Part shown: piece after piece, positions 19,648-32,000 of the stretch
How positions within the stretch are numbered: position 1 is the first letter of the stretch
Layout of the letters: each line of letters begins with the position of its first letter
NCBI RefSeq assembly: GCF_027409185.1
Contig: NC_084469.1
Location: forward strand, 30,928,293-30,992,292
Length of the DNA stretch: 64,000 bases
DNA from: Cynocephalus volans
Lineage: Eukaryota; Chordata; Mammalia; Dermoptera; Cynocephalidae
Direction of reading: 5' to 3'
Made by a program: the position numbers and the translations under genes
The notes under the pieces: model-generated
What the model was told of the DNA's origin: nothing
Databases searched by the model: none
Seen by the model: the letters and a program-made list of their open reading frames with translations, nothing else

Positions 19648-20060
19648 CTATGACTCCTTCCAGTTGAGGTTTCTCTGGAGCATGATCAGAGCTGCCCCAA
19701 CAGCTGCGTCCACATCCTGCCCAAAGGACACTGGCAAAGGGAAAGCCCTCTGCACCTCCTGCTTCAGCACCTCATTCCTGGACAACGCACTCCCACTCCC
19801 CATCACCCGTTCCACGCCCCACTCTTTGAGCTGCTGAAATGGAAGCATCGAGTGCAGGTTCTCAATGATGCCTCGGCACAGGGCCCGGGTCACATGGCCC
19901 AGAGAGAGGTCAGAAGGGGAGATTCTGGTCACTGAGGCCAGCTGGTCCGGCAGGTGCCTCTCCCCCAACACTGTTGGAGTGATAGTTAGGCAGGTGTCTC
20001 TCTGCTGCACAGCTGCCTGAATCATGTGTGAATACACAGTGGACTCTTCGACCTCCAGGC
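19648..20060 (-). CDS. SHPK: SHPK exon 7 (residues 342-478, stop)
   Basis: 413 nt, acceptor TTTCTGGCAG, stop TAG at 19650-19648. It encodes VLGERHLPDQLASVTRIS, then GSGSALSRNEVLKQEV and GQDVDAAVGAALIML, ending LNWKES. Confidence 0.97.
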
Positions 20061-23000
20061 CTGCCAGAAACAGAGAAGACCTGCGTGAGTGGATGCAGCA
20101 CCTCGATGCAGGCTGAGACAGTATAAAATTCCTAGGGCAGGGATAGGTCTACTCGCTACTTCTCCCGACACCATGGCTGGTGGCTTCTGGGCTCAGGGAC
20201 TCAGATAGGCTGGCTAGCTATATACTGCCCTGGACCTCAGCCAGACTTCAGGAAGATATCTCCCAAGTGTTGCCGTGAGCCCTAACCCTAACCCAGGCTT
20301 CCTAACCATCGCACAGCTATGGGACCCTTGGTCCCAAGGGAGCTAAATGCATACATTGACTAATAAATATCATCACAACTATAAGAGTCATTAGCAGCAT
20401 AACAGAAATCCCAGGATCCCAGGTTAATCACAGTCTAGGCCACCCTCCTTATATGCACAGGGCACTGAGGCCCAGGGAGAAGTGATGTGGCGACCATCCT
20501 ATAGCTTGTGGCATCAAGCCAGAGTCCCAGTCAGATTTTCCTCCCCACACTATGATAGCTCTGCATTCTAAAGAAAAAAAAAGAAAGGTGGCCTTTGGCT
20601 TCAATACACTTTGATCTTAGACCTTAGCATCACTTTTGATTTGACAACTTGCCATTAACTGAGGGAAAGCAAACCTGGCCTTGATAGGAAGAAAGTTATC
20701 AAGATTGGGAACACTCTACTAATGTGACACATCAGAATCACCTGAGGAGCTTTAAAAGCACTGCGGGCCCCATTTCCAGACATTCTGATTTCATTGTTCT
20801 GGGCTGCACCCTGAGCACTGGAATCTTTAAAAACTCCCAGGTGACTCTTTAAATTCTCCCAGCCAGGTGGGAAAGCCACCAGCCTGGACCGGTGCTTTTC
20901 AAATTTGAATGTGCAAAGGAATCAATTACGGATCTTATTAAAATTCCGTTTCTGGGCTGGCCAGTTAGCTCAGGTGGTTAGAGCACAGTGTTACGACACC
21001 AAAGTCCAGGGGTTAGATCCCCATGGCAGCCAGCTGCCCAAAAGATAAAATAAAATGCAGCTTCCTGGGTAGGTCCTGAAGGCCTGCATCTGGTAAAAGC
21101 TCCCAGAGGAAGTTGCTGATGCTGGCGCATGGATCACACTTTCGGAGGAGAATTTCTAGAGCAGTGCTTATCAACACTTAAACTGCCATGCTCAAGCCCC
21201 ACTCCCCCACCTTCAGGCCAAATAAATCCACATTTCCGGGCACAAGACTAGGATGACAATACTGTTTTAAAACTCCACAAATATTTCTAGTGTGTGGCTA
21301 GTGCTGACAACCTCTAATCTAGAGAGTCACGGAGAGGTCATAACACCAGAACATTTAACTTAAGCAAATCCAACTCTACACACTCAGGAATTAGAGCAAG
21401 GAAGAGAAATAATTTCAGTATCACAGCATCTAAGCAAAATCTGAACAGCAGGATTCCTGGTTAAAGATGGCAGAATGAATAAAAGGGTCTTTCCTTCCCC
21501 TCTAGAATTTCCACTAAAATATCGACAAATTTTTTTAAAATGAGAAAAATCAACAAGGACAGAAAGTACAGGAAAGGAAATGATAAGGAATGAAAGATTT
21601 TGACACATATTTGGATGACAGGAAGCAGATACAAGTGAAAACTGACTTTTCAGAGCAGAGTTATGGGAAACTACAGCCCAGGACTCTGCAGAAAAAGGTG
21701 CCTACAAAAAGAAGCCAATTCATCTCCCATAAAGACTGGAGCCTTGGAGGCCATGATGCTTCAGAAGGCAGACACCAGCGTTAGAGCCAAAAACCCGTGG
21801 GACCTTTTGAACCCAACTGGTCAGTGCAGCCCAGTTGTCCCCACTTGAGAGGCTTTCATGCCAGAAAATATTTCTCAGCCTACATTTCCAGGGAATAGAA
21901 AATTCAGGCCCTGGCACTGGCTCCAGGTGCTCTGCAGACTCTATTGGCCTCACCACATCCCACTTGCCCAAAAGGGGAATTGCCCAGGGCCCATATGTAT
22001 GGCTCTGGGGACACAGAAGCAAATCCTTCATAGCCTTCAGTGTCATGCGTGTGGGCTGCACCAGCCAATTCCTCCTCAAACTGACCACAGCCCGACGCTC
22101 TGGCTGCCGTGCACTGCTCCAGTTAAAAGCTGGTCCCTAAACCAGAGCAAAGAGCGGAGTTTCTAAAAGGCTACAAACAGCAGCTGTAAGAGCTTAAGGT
22201 GACTATCTGGCAGGACCAGGAGTAGGTGGAAATGGTGGGGCAGGAACTGCTGCTTTTCTCTAAAAATCCTCCTCTATTCTTGGATTTTAAAAAATCATGT
22301 GCTTGGTGAATAACCTAGCATGTGTGTACAAGTGTATAAATCTATAGGACTGAGTCCATGGGGGGCAACTGCAGAAGCAAAAGAAATGGACATTCTGCTC
22401 CCTCCTTACAAGTTGTACCAGCTTGTGCTACCACAAAACATGTCACAGTGACAGTCTCTACACATCCTGGGAAACAAAGTGTGCTGGTAACTTCTGAAAG
22501 AAGAGACAGAGACTGTAAAATCACCAAACTAATGAGGAAAGGGGCAAAGGAGATGAATGAGAAGGGGAAGGAGGAAGGAGAAGGAGGAGGAAGGAGGAAG
22601 GAGAAGGAGGAGGAAGGAGGAAGGAGAAGGAGGAGGAGGAAGAAGGAAGAAGAAGAAAGGAAGAGGAAGGAGGAGGAAGGAGGAGGAAGGAGAAGGAGGA
22701 AGGAGAAGGAGGAAGGAGGAAGGAAGAAGGAGGAGGAAGGAGAAGGAGAAGGAGGAAGGAGGAGGAAGGAGGAGGAGGAAGAAGCAGCAGCAGCAGCAGC
22801 AGCTGCAGCCCACACAAATCAATCAGTAGAAGGCAGAGAGAGTAAGGAGACATGGTGACTGAACGCAACGGGTGTCCTGGATGGGATCCTGGAGCAGGAA
22901 ACAGACAGCAGAAAAACTGGTGAGATCCAAATAAGGTCTGTGATTTAGTTTTGTCTGTTTGTTTGTTTGTTTGTTTGTTTGTTTGTTTGTTTGTTTGTTT

Positions 23001-26000
23001 GTTCATTTTTTTGTTTGTTTGTTTTAAATAAGTGCTTGTTTTTCTTTAGTAAAAATTCAAAAAAATTTTAAGGAAAGTTTAAAATACACTTGAAGTCTTC
23101 TTCCTTACTGGGAAACACTTGGGCCATGTATTAGTTTGTTTCTGTTGCTTATAACAAAATACCTGGAACTGGGTAATTGGTAAGAAAGCAAAATTTATTG
23201 CTTATAGTTTCAGATTCTGGGAAGTCCAAAGTCCAGGGAAGACAGCTGGTGAGGTGACTCTGCAGCAACTGCAGGGTGTCATGCGGCGAGAATGGCGGAT
23301 CAGAGAGAGAGAAACTAACCTCCTCATTCACTTTCCTTTTGTTTTTGTTTTTTGGGGTTTTTTGGCAGCTGGCCAGTATGGGGATCCGAACCCTTGAACT
23401 TTATGTTATCAGCACCATGCCCTAACTAACTGAGCTAACCAGCCAGCCTTCTTTTATTGTGTATACCAGCTGGAGGCCTGAGAGACCTGGCTTCTAGCCC
23501 TGTATTTTATGCTTCAATATTTCCATTCCTCGTTAATAAATGTAATGCCTCTTATCTGAGTAAGTTTTATTATATTTGCATGATATTTTTTTTCACTCAA
23601 ACAATGTAATTGTACAAATTTCATAAAAGGTTATTTCATAAAATATTACATAAAAATACTAATCAAAGCACTCCCTGTTTTATCAAAATAAGAACCATGA
23701 AAATGCAAAAGGATCTTACAGAGAAATGAAATGTTTCCACCTCTTTCAGGGGTAAAAAAAACAGTCCCTTCTGTATGAAGAGAAACACCAACAACACAGT
23801 GAGCAATTGCCCACCCAGTTAAACCAGCATCTAGATAAAGGGCTTGCCTGGAGGTTCTGAGTCTGGTTCTGCATCTTGAAATCTTTTCTAGGTTCTTTAA
23901 ATGAAGCACTTGTGAGGGGACCCAGCCAAGGGTGCAGAACTAGCCCTGCAATCCTGAGGTCCCTGGCCAGCCTGGAAGGACTGCCATCAGTCAGCAACAC
24001 TTACTTTCTCTCTCAGTAAGCCCCTGGGCCTTCTGTACAACTAGTACGAACTCCCACGTGCTCTCTGCTGCCTGTGCCTTGTTACTGTGTTGGATGTCTC
24101 CTGCAACCACCTAATTTTGAGCTCCTATGGGTAACCACTGCATCCAATGGCTGATCTCCCTAGACCTAGACAGCTAGCCAGAAATTTCACTTCTACTTTA
24201 AGTGCTTGCAAAGGGAACATCTCCTGGAAGAAATAGGTTACATGTTTTGCTGCTCATGCAGAGCAAAGAAAGACCTGATGAATTCTACCCCAGGAATAAA
24301 GAAGGGAGCTGAAGTGCTTCAGAGTTTCCAGGGAGCCTTCCAAGAAAGTGAGTCAGGAACAAGTCCAGGAACTCACCAGGAACAAGTGCTATGAGACTTC
24401 TATAATGTTGTAAAACACTAGGAGTCTTTTCACTCCTTCGTGTTTGGTCGTTCTATTTCCAGCTGTCTATAATCATCAGAAGGAAAACCTTAAATGCAAG
24501 GGGCCCAGGGGCTTACTGAGAGAGAAAGTAAGACGGGGGGGCAGGGGGAAGCTGGGGAGACTGTTACGATACTCCCCAGTCAAGCTCAGGGAAAAAGGTG
24601 TCCTCCCCAAAGAAGAGAATAGATGACAGCAGCTCAGGGGGTGAGAGGAAAAGAGGAAGCTCAGATCCCTAAGGAAGGAAGGAACATGCTGGGACCTGGT
24701 GGGTCTGGGACCTGAATCTGGATTCTGAAATAGCATGTTAAGCTCTGCAACACTGCCACGCAGAAAGGACAAACACAGAGCACATTGCTGTGTGGCCACA
24801 CCTTACCTAGATCTGCCATCCACCGAACCAGCATGTGGACAAATGTGGCCAGCACATTGCCCCCATTGAGTGATGCCGCCACCCCTAAGTAGGTCCTGTC
24901 GAAGTACGGGAAGTAGGCAATGGCAGCTGCAGGATCTGGGGTCTGCGCCGGCTGGAATCCTGAAGGCATGGATGCTGCCAACTGAACCGAAGTGCTGATG
25001 TTGAGAACTGGGGACCAAAGAGAGCAGAGCTTAGGCCCATCAGGCTATCTTAGAGGTCACACATCACAACAGGCAGTGGGGGAAGGTGGTGTGTTAAAAA
25101 TATGTCCATGAATTCTTTGATACTCCTCCTTTCAAGGTAGAGCCTGATTCACCTCCCCGCAAGTATGGGCTGGACCCAGTGACTCTCTTCTAACGATCAA
25201 ATAAAGCAGAGTGATGGTGTGTGACTTTGGAAACTTGGTCATAAAAGGCACTGAGATCTCTGTCCTGGTTGCTCTCTCAGATCACTTGCTCTGGGGGAAA
25301 GCAGGTGCCACATCATGAGAAGTCCCATGGAGAGGCCCACAGGCCAACAGCCACAGAGGGAGCTCAGAAGCAGATGCTCCAGACCGGCCAAGCCTTCAGA
25401 TGACTGCAGCCCCAGCAGGATTGTGACCTCATGAGAGACCTTGCACCAGGCCATCCAGCCACCCTCAGATTCCTGACCCTCAGAAACTGTGTAAGGTAAT
25501 AAATGTCTGTTGTTCTAAGCTACTAAGCATTGGGATAATTTGTTACACAGCAATAGATTACTATTACAGAGTCAGACCTCGGACCAAGTGTTTTATTCTC
25601 TGGGGAGGTTTCATTTATTTGCCGCAAGTACCACCTCCTTCTCATTTCCAGGGTATTCTTCTTAACCCCACCACCAGCAGCAGCACAAGGAGATCTCCCA
25701 GACCCGGCCCAGAGGGGATGATTTTCTCCTCTAGTTCTAGACCACAGCCTGTGGACTACTCCAGCAGTCTCTTCTCCTCCATTTCTCATGAGACCTGGCC
25801 AAAGCCTCCTCTTCCCAGTCGGAGACCAAACTAACTGAGGTCAGCATTCAATCTTCCTACCCACTGGTGGGTGAGAGCAAGGAGAGGAGAAACAAGTCTC
25901 AGAAAGCCAGTAGCCTTTACTTTCTGCCATGTCAAGCCTCCTGTCATGACTATGAACTGAAGCACTGAAGGGACAGGCAAAGGTCAGCAACGGGGGCCAA

Positions 26001-29000
26001 CCAGCTTTGCCCATGGACAGGACTCAGTGGAGCACAGGCCAGCAGCCCCAATCTGGAACCAGAGAATGTAACCCACCTCAGTGAAGAGGGGGCCTAATCC
26101 TACCTGCTTCCCATTTGATTAGCCCCTCACCATTTAGAAAGCACATTTATATCCAGGCACAGGGAAGCCCTCTGTAAAGGGAACAGTCTAAGATCTGAAA
26201 ACTGCCAGGAACAAGGACAGTGCCAGACTCTTTACAGGCACATCCCAGTCAATCACCACAACTGCCCCATGAGAAAGGCTTTCATCGTTGCCCTCATTTT
26301 GGATGATGACAAGGGATCAGGAAGGAGACTTGGCCTGCCCAACATCACACTAGATGAGGTGAGGTGCTGAAATCCCAACCCTGCAGGCTGGACTCCAAAG
26401 CCTGCCTGAGTTCCCTGGTATCCCTGCTCTGGAAATACAAGTCAAGAGATAGTGTAATGGGAAAATTAAAGAATATAAACAGAAAAAACTTAGCATATTT
26501 TCCTGGGGCATTGATTTTAGTTGAAAATTTGGTAGAAAAAGGTTTTAAACTTTTTTCATCTTAAAAGATTTTATCACATGTATGCAAACAAAATGGGCAG
26601 AATTTCACCATTTATTTTTTAATAGATGACCGGTAAGGGGATCTTGACCCTTGACTTGGTGTTGTCAGCACCATGCTCACCCAAGTGAGCTAACCGGCCA
26701 TCCCTATATAGGATCCAAACCCGTGGACTTGGTGTTATCAGTACCACATTCTCCCAAGTGAGCCACAAGCTGGCCCAGAATTTCACCCTTCCCTGTCATA
26801 TAATCTTACGCTTTTTCCACACATGGCTATGATGGTATAAGTACATCAGGTACTGAGAACACTTCACCTCAAAATGTTTGCATCTTCATTTTCTCAGTGT
26901 GTTCAACATGGTAGTTTATTTATTTATTTATTTATTTATTTGTTTGTTTGTTTGCTTAAAAGGGGAAATTGCTACCCCCCAAAAAACAACACAAAAAGTT
27001 ACTTGACGTTTTATCTTTTAAGAATGGGAATAAACTACTGCACAGAGGATAGTGCTAGTCAGGATTTTTTAACTCAGAGTTGAGTTGTAATATTTCTAAC
27101 TGATGGAGGAAAAAAAAAAAGATGTCATGACCAAGAGAAAACCCTGGGTGAGATGAACGAATTCTCTGTTCCCCTAGATAACAAGGAGGAGCTCCCAAAG
27201 TGGACACGTTCCACCAGGCTTCTGTGAGAATCCAACAAAACACACATGCTGGTGTAGATGATGGTGGCTACATCACCCTCCGGCCACCCTGCTCGGGCAG
27301 GCAGGCCTAGACTTTACCCTAGACTAAGAGTAGGCAAACTATGGCCCTCAGCCCATATCTACCTGCCACACGTTTTTGTATGGCCCAGGAGCTGTGTGGC
27401 CCTGAACAGCTTTTCTATTTTTTTAATAATAGCTTTATTGAGCTGTAAATCACATAAATTCACTGTAAAATATACAGTTTTAAAGTGTACAGTTCAGTGG
27501 TTTCTAGTGTGTTCACAGTTGTATGATTATAACCACTACCTACTTTTAGAAATTTTCATCACCCCAAAAAGAAACCCTGTACCCTTTAGCAGTCACTCCC
27601 ACAAACCCCTGGCAACGATTAACCTTCTTTCTGTTTCTATAGATTTACCTATTCTGAACATTCCATTTGAATGGAATTATATAATATATGGCCTCTGTGC
27701 CTGGCTTTGTTTATTTCTTTCACTTACATTTTATGGTATTTATTAGTAATGTTAAAAAAAAAAAAAAAACATTCTAACTGAGAGGCCATTAGACTAGGGT
27801 GGCTCTGACACTTTAAATTCCTACATGCCCTGTACTGGCCAGCTGCCAAAAAAGAAAAATCCTACACAAACAAACCAAAGCCCAACATAAACAATAAATT
27901 GAAACTAGAAACTGCACCAATCAGAAACCACCAACTAACCTCTAACTAGAAGCCTTCCACTTGAATCAATCAAAATTGTCTTCTTTGTCTTGCTTCTACA
28001 AATACTTTATAAACGTTCCCCTCTTTCCTTCCCAGTAGAACGCTAGCCATTTCAGGCCTGTTGCTACTCCAATTCATGAATTGCTGAATGCTCAAATAAA
28101 CTCTTTAAAATTTAAATGTGCCTAAGTTTTTCTTTCATCAGATCTTCATTCCTTTTTAGCTATGTGGATGTGCCACATTTTTTTAATACACTCATCAGTT
28201 GATGGACATTTGGGTTTTTTTCTACTTTTACCTATTATGAATAACGCTGCCATGAACTTTTGTGTACAGGTGTTTGTGTGGACATACGTTCTCCATTCTC
28301 TGGGGTGTATTTTAGGAGTAGAATTTCTGGTAACTCCATGTTTAACATCCGAGGACCTGCCAGACTGTTTTCCAAAGGGGCTGCTCCATTTTACAATCCC
28401 ACTAGCATGTTGTCACATTTCTAAATGATTGAAAAAAAATCAAAAGAATATTTTATGGGCCAGCCCGTGGCTCACTCAGGAGAGTGTGGTGCTGATAACA
28501 CTAAGGCCACAGGTTTGGATCCCATATAGGGATGTCCGGTTAGCTCACTGACTGAGCATGGTGCTGACAACACCAAGTCAAGGGTTAAGATCCCCTTACC
28601 GGTCATCTTTAAAAAAAAAAAAAAAAAAAGAATATTTTATGACACAGGAAAAGTATATAAAATTGGCATTTCAGTGCCAATGGATAATGTTTTACTGGAA
28701 CACAGCTATGCTCATTTGTTTTTGTAATGTCTACCGCTGGTTTCCAATTCCAACAGCAGAGCTGCGTGGCTACAACAGAGACTGAATGGCCCACAAGGCA
28801 GAAAAATTAACTATCTGGACCTTTAGAGAAAAAGTCTGCCAACCCCTGCCCAAGACTGCTGCCTCCACCTCACTGTGATTCTCTTACTCTGGATACAGAA
28901 AAGATTCTGCATTTCTCATCAGATCTCACATACCTCACATAGACAACCACACAATAGCAAAAACCCTAATCTAATCACCTGTGCTCTAGGTCATGGACTT

Positions 29001-32000
29001 ACACAGAAACCAGCCAGCTAGAGAGAACTGTTTCCCCCACCCAGCCTAGAGGAGGTATGCACAGATGGTCAGTGCTCGGGGACAGAACTTGCCGTGCTGG
29101 CGTGTAAGCTCCCTGAGCAGAGGGTTTCACCTGCAGGGATGAGGGTGTTTTTCATCCTTACAGAATAAGGATCTCTACCAGGATGCTGAAGCTGCTAAGT
29201 TCTGTATGCCCCTCAGCCCCTCACTCAGAGCTGGTGCTTAGAAGGCACCAGGGTAAGCCTCATGACAGAACACAAGAAAAACTGACCTGCATCTGTTTTT
29301 TCGGCCATGCAAGAATAGACAGAGGTCTGTAAATCACCCATGGCCACTCCCACCTGCGTCCCCTTTGGGATTTCGAACCATACATGGGAAGTTCTCCCTG
29401 CCACGCTGCCAGGCTCAGCGATGTCCGGGAGCAAGTGCACAGGAAAGCCCGAGCCCTTCAATCTGTAAAACGAAAGTGGACACCCATATTTACCTGGTGC
29501 TTGGTTTTCTGTTATTTTGTTGTTTCCAGGAAACTCGGCAAGGGAAAACACTACAGGACACAAACAGGAAAAGGGAGGGTAGAATCTTATGTTGTCACAA
29601 ACAGCCTCTCTGGCTTTTTTAAAACCATGAGTTTGGGCTTGGTAAATAGTGAACACTGGATTTCAGAAGCTTGGGATTCACCCTTTCAGGGAAGAAAACG
29701 ACCAGCTTAAGCAGCAGCGATTGACAAGGATTAGATAAGGCAGATGTCATTCCAGCCTCCTGTCTTTGAAGGGAACACAGACATTCTGCAAAAGGAGGTA
29801 GTCCAAGTTTCAGCACAAAGTTAGAGTTGGTCAGCACACTCCAAACCAAAGGCAAACCCACTGGTCTCCTGACTATCAATGCATTCATCACACGGGGTTA
29901 GTGAAAATGGGGCTGTCAACTTTATAAAACATGCTAGAAAGTCCTTTACCTGAACTACCAGGTGCTTTTTGTTTTATTTCAGAGCTCAGAATTTGGGCTC
30001 TGAAAAGAGTGAACTTACAGAGCACTGTACTTCTGTACCTGAAAAGGCAAATGATGATTTAAACAGAACTTAGATGGCGTCCCTCAAGCCCACTGCCTAC
30101 AGTTCTCTACCTTATTTTAAACTATACTAAAGAGTGAAAGTTGTTCTGTGAAATCTACAGGCTGGCCCCGGGCTCACAGAGAACTGGGGAGCCCACTCTG
30201 GGTCTGGGTGGCAGTGGAGGAGAGAGAGGACAGCATGGTGTAGGGGATGGAGCCCCCCACCCCAGGGCTTCACCCGTGCTGGGCCACCCACACCCAGTGA
30301 CTGGAACAGGCTGGCCTCTAGGAACCCTCCCCCACTTCCAAATGGGAAAGCCCCACTGAAGCTCTTGGTCTGGAGGTGCCCTTCAGCCTGCAGCCAGCCT
30401 GCGAGGTTATACTCACATCTCCAAGTTCCAGCTTTGGCTCTGGGTATTGAAATATCCCCAGCTAGCAGCATTATGATCGGACATCAGGGGTCTGGGCAAG
30501 CCACACAGCATGGCCACCACATAGTCTTGGATGGTGCCAGCTGCATCGTAGGACTTCAGGAATTCTGGGCTGTTTTTCATAACAAAAACAATTCAGTGTG
30601 GGCTAATGTGGACTCTGGAAGCATGTGCTGCACCTGGTTGTGGGCACTGGGGACTAGCCATGGTAGAGCTGGGTGTCAGCCACAACATGCTGTGGCCCCC
30701 CTGGGGTGAGAACCCCCAAGCCACTCCAAGGAAAGCCAGCCCAAGTCAGCCCTAGGGGAGGGGACTCAAGGGATGAAATCAGGACATCAGCTCTTCTCAG
30801 CAGCTCCACACCCTGACCCCACAGTGAACTCACCACACGACCCCTGGCAAGTCATGTGCCCTCTCTGTCCCTTTCTTTCTCCCTCTGGGTTAGAACTGGA
30901 TAGCCAATAAAGAGCCAGTCCAGGTCTTGGGACTGAACCCCATGGCAGGCCAGGCTCACCCAGGCACCATCCAGCAGGTGGAGTGATGCTGACTGGCTAG
31001 AGTTGCTGCCCGCTGCCCACTCTCATTCCCCTGGAAACCCAGCACCTGATTCAAAGAACAGCTGTCCGTACCTATTTTTCAAAAGCCAGAAGATGGTTGC
31101 ACAGCCGAACCCTGTGGCCACACTGAGATGGGACTCTGGCTGGGGCAGAGACGCCAGGAACCCACTGCTACACCTGCCATCCTGCCATGTGACCAGGTGG
31201 CTCACGGCTCTGGGCTTGAACACAGGGGCAGCCCCTCCTTCCATCCATTCACAGCCTGGAACAGGAAGATTACCAAAAATGGAGAAAAGACCAACTGACC
31301 GGGTACTAGCATGTCCTTGAGATCACTCTGCTGGCAAGTTAACAGGAGATGTTTATCACTCTACGATAACGCTTGGCTCACACATGGGTTCTAATGTCGA
31401 AGTGCCAGGGGTTGGTACTCGGCTCTACCACACAATGGCCATGTGACCCTGGGCAAGTATTTTATTCCCTCCATCTGTCCCACTTCTGGTTTCTTTTCAC
31501 TCATTTTTTAAGTTGCTATTGTATCTCCCTCCACCCCATAAGAGAAGACCCTGGGTACGATCTCAAGCCTACTGGTCTCTGTCCTTCTGACCCTCATAAT
31601 GATGACATTACCAAGGCTTGATTCTGGATGATTACCAACTATTTCTTCTTTTCCTTTGGTCTTAGCTAATTGATTTTTAGACATCAAACTTTGCTAAGGA
31701 ATCTGGCCATCTTCACTTCATTTGTCTCTTGTAACATCTTCTGGATTTTTCTCTGCTCTTAAATATTTCATCCTGTTTCCAGTGTAGGTCTTTCCATGGC
31801 AAAGTGTCTGAAGGCCTATCTGAATACCTCAGAATACTATTTATGTTCTTATATTTGAATGACAGTTTGATCAGTTATAACACTCTAGGTTAAAAGTTCC
31901 TTTCCTTCAATGCTTAAAAACACTATTTAAAAAAAAAAAATCCAGACACACTAAATAGGTTGAAAAAATAAAATGAAATTAAAATTGTTTAAAAAATCAA

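Larger units (their letters stand above)
20061..24806. other. SHPK intron 6
   Basis: Holds two MER5-type repeats, a SINE, a long polypurine / CAG / TTTG compound repeat, a MaLR LTR fragment and an antisense SINE, all listed separately. 21,180-22,550 and 23,500-24,800 show nothing further that I can name. No extra exon is supported. Confidence 0.7.
27325..28845 (+). mobile_element. hAT-type DNA transposon, split by later insertions
   Basis: The left end GTAGGCAAACTATGGCCCTC (27325-27414) and the right part (about 28640-28845: TTTTACTGGAACACAGCTAT to AGTCTGCCAACCCCTG) belong to one short mammalian element with inverted GGCAAAC/GTTTGCC-type ends. About 1.2 kb of younger elements sit between them. 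Confidence 0.7.
25008..29286. other. SHPK intron 5
   Basis: Holds an MLT1 LTR (25087-25566), a MIR (about 26220-26400), a dimeric antisense SINE, and a four-layer nest of transposons at 27325-28845. 25,570-26,200 and 28,850-29,280 show nothing I can name. Confidence 0.7.

Noticed and set aside
20278-20297. Telomere-like CCCTAACCCTAACCC
   Set aside because: Only about two and a half units; too short to call an interstitial telomere.
22342-22858. Long frames on both strands (poly-Ser/Leu/Pro and Glu/Arg/Lys-rich)
   Set aside because: They are created by the polypurine microsatellite, which lacks stops in several frames at once. No splice context or conserved sequence.
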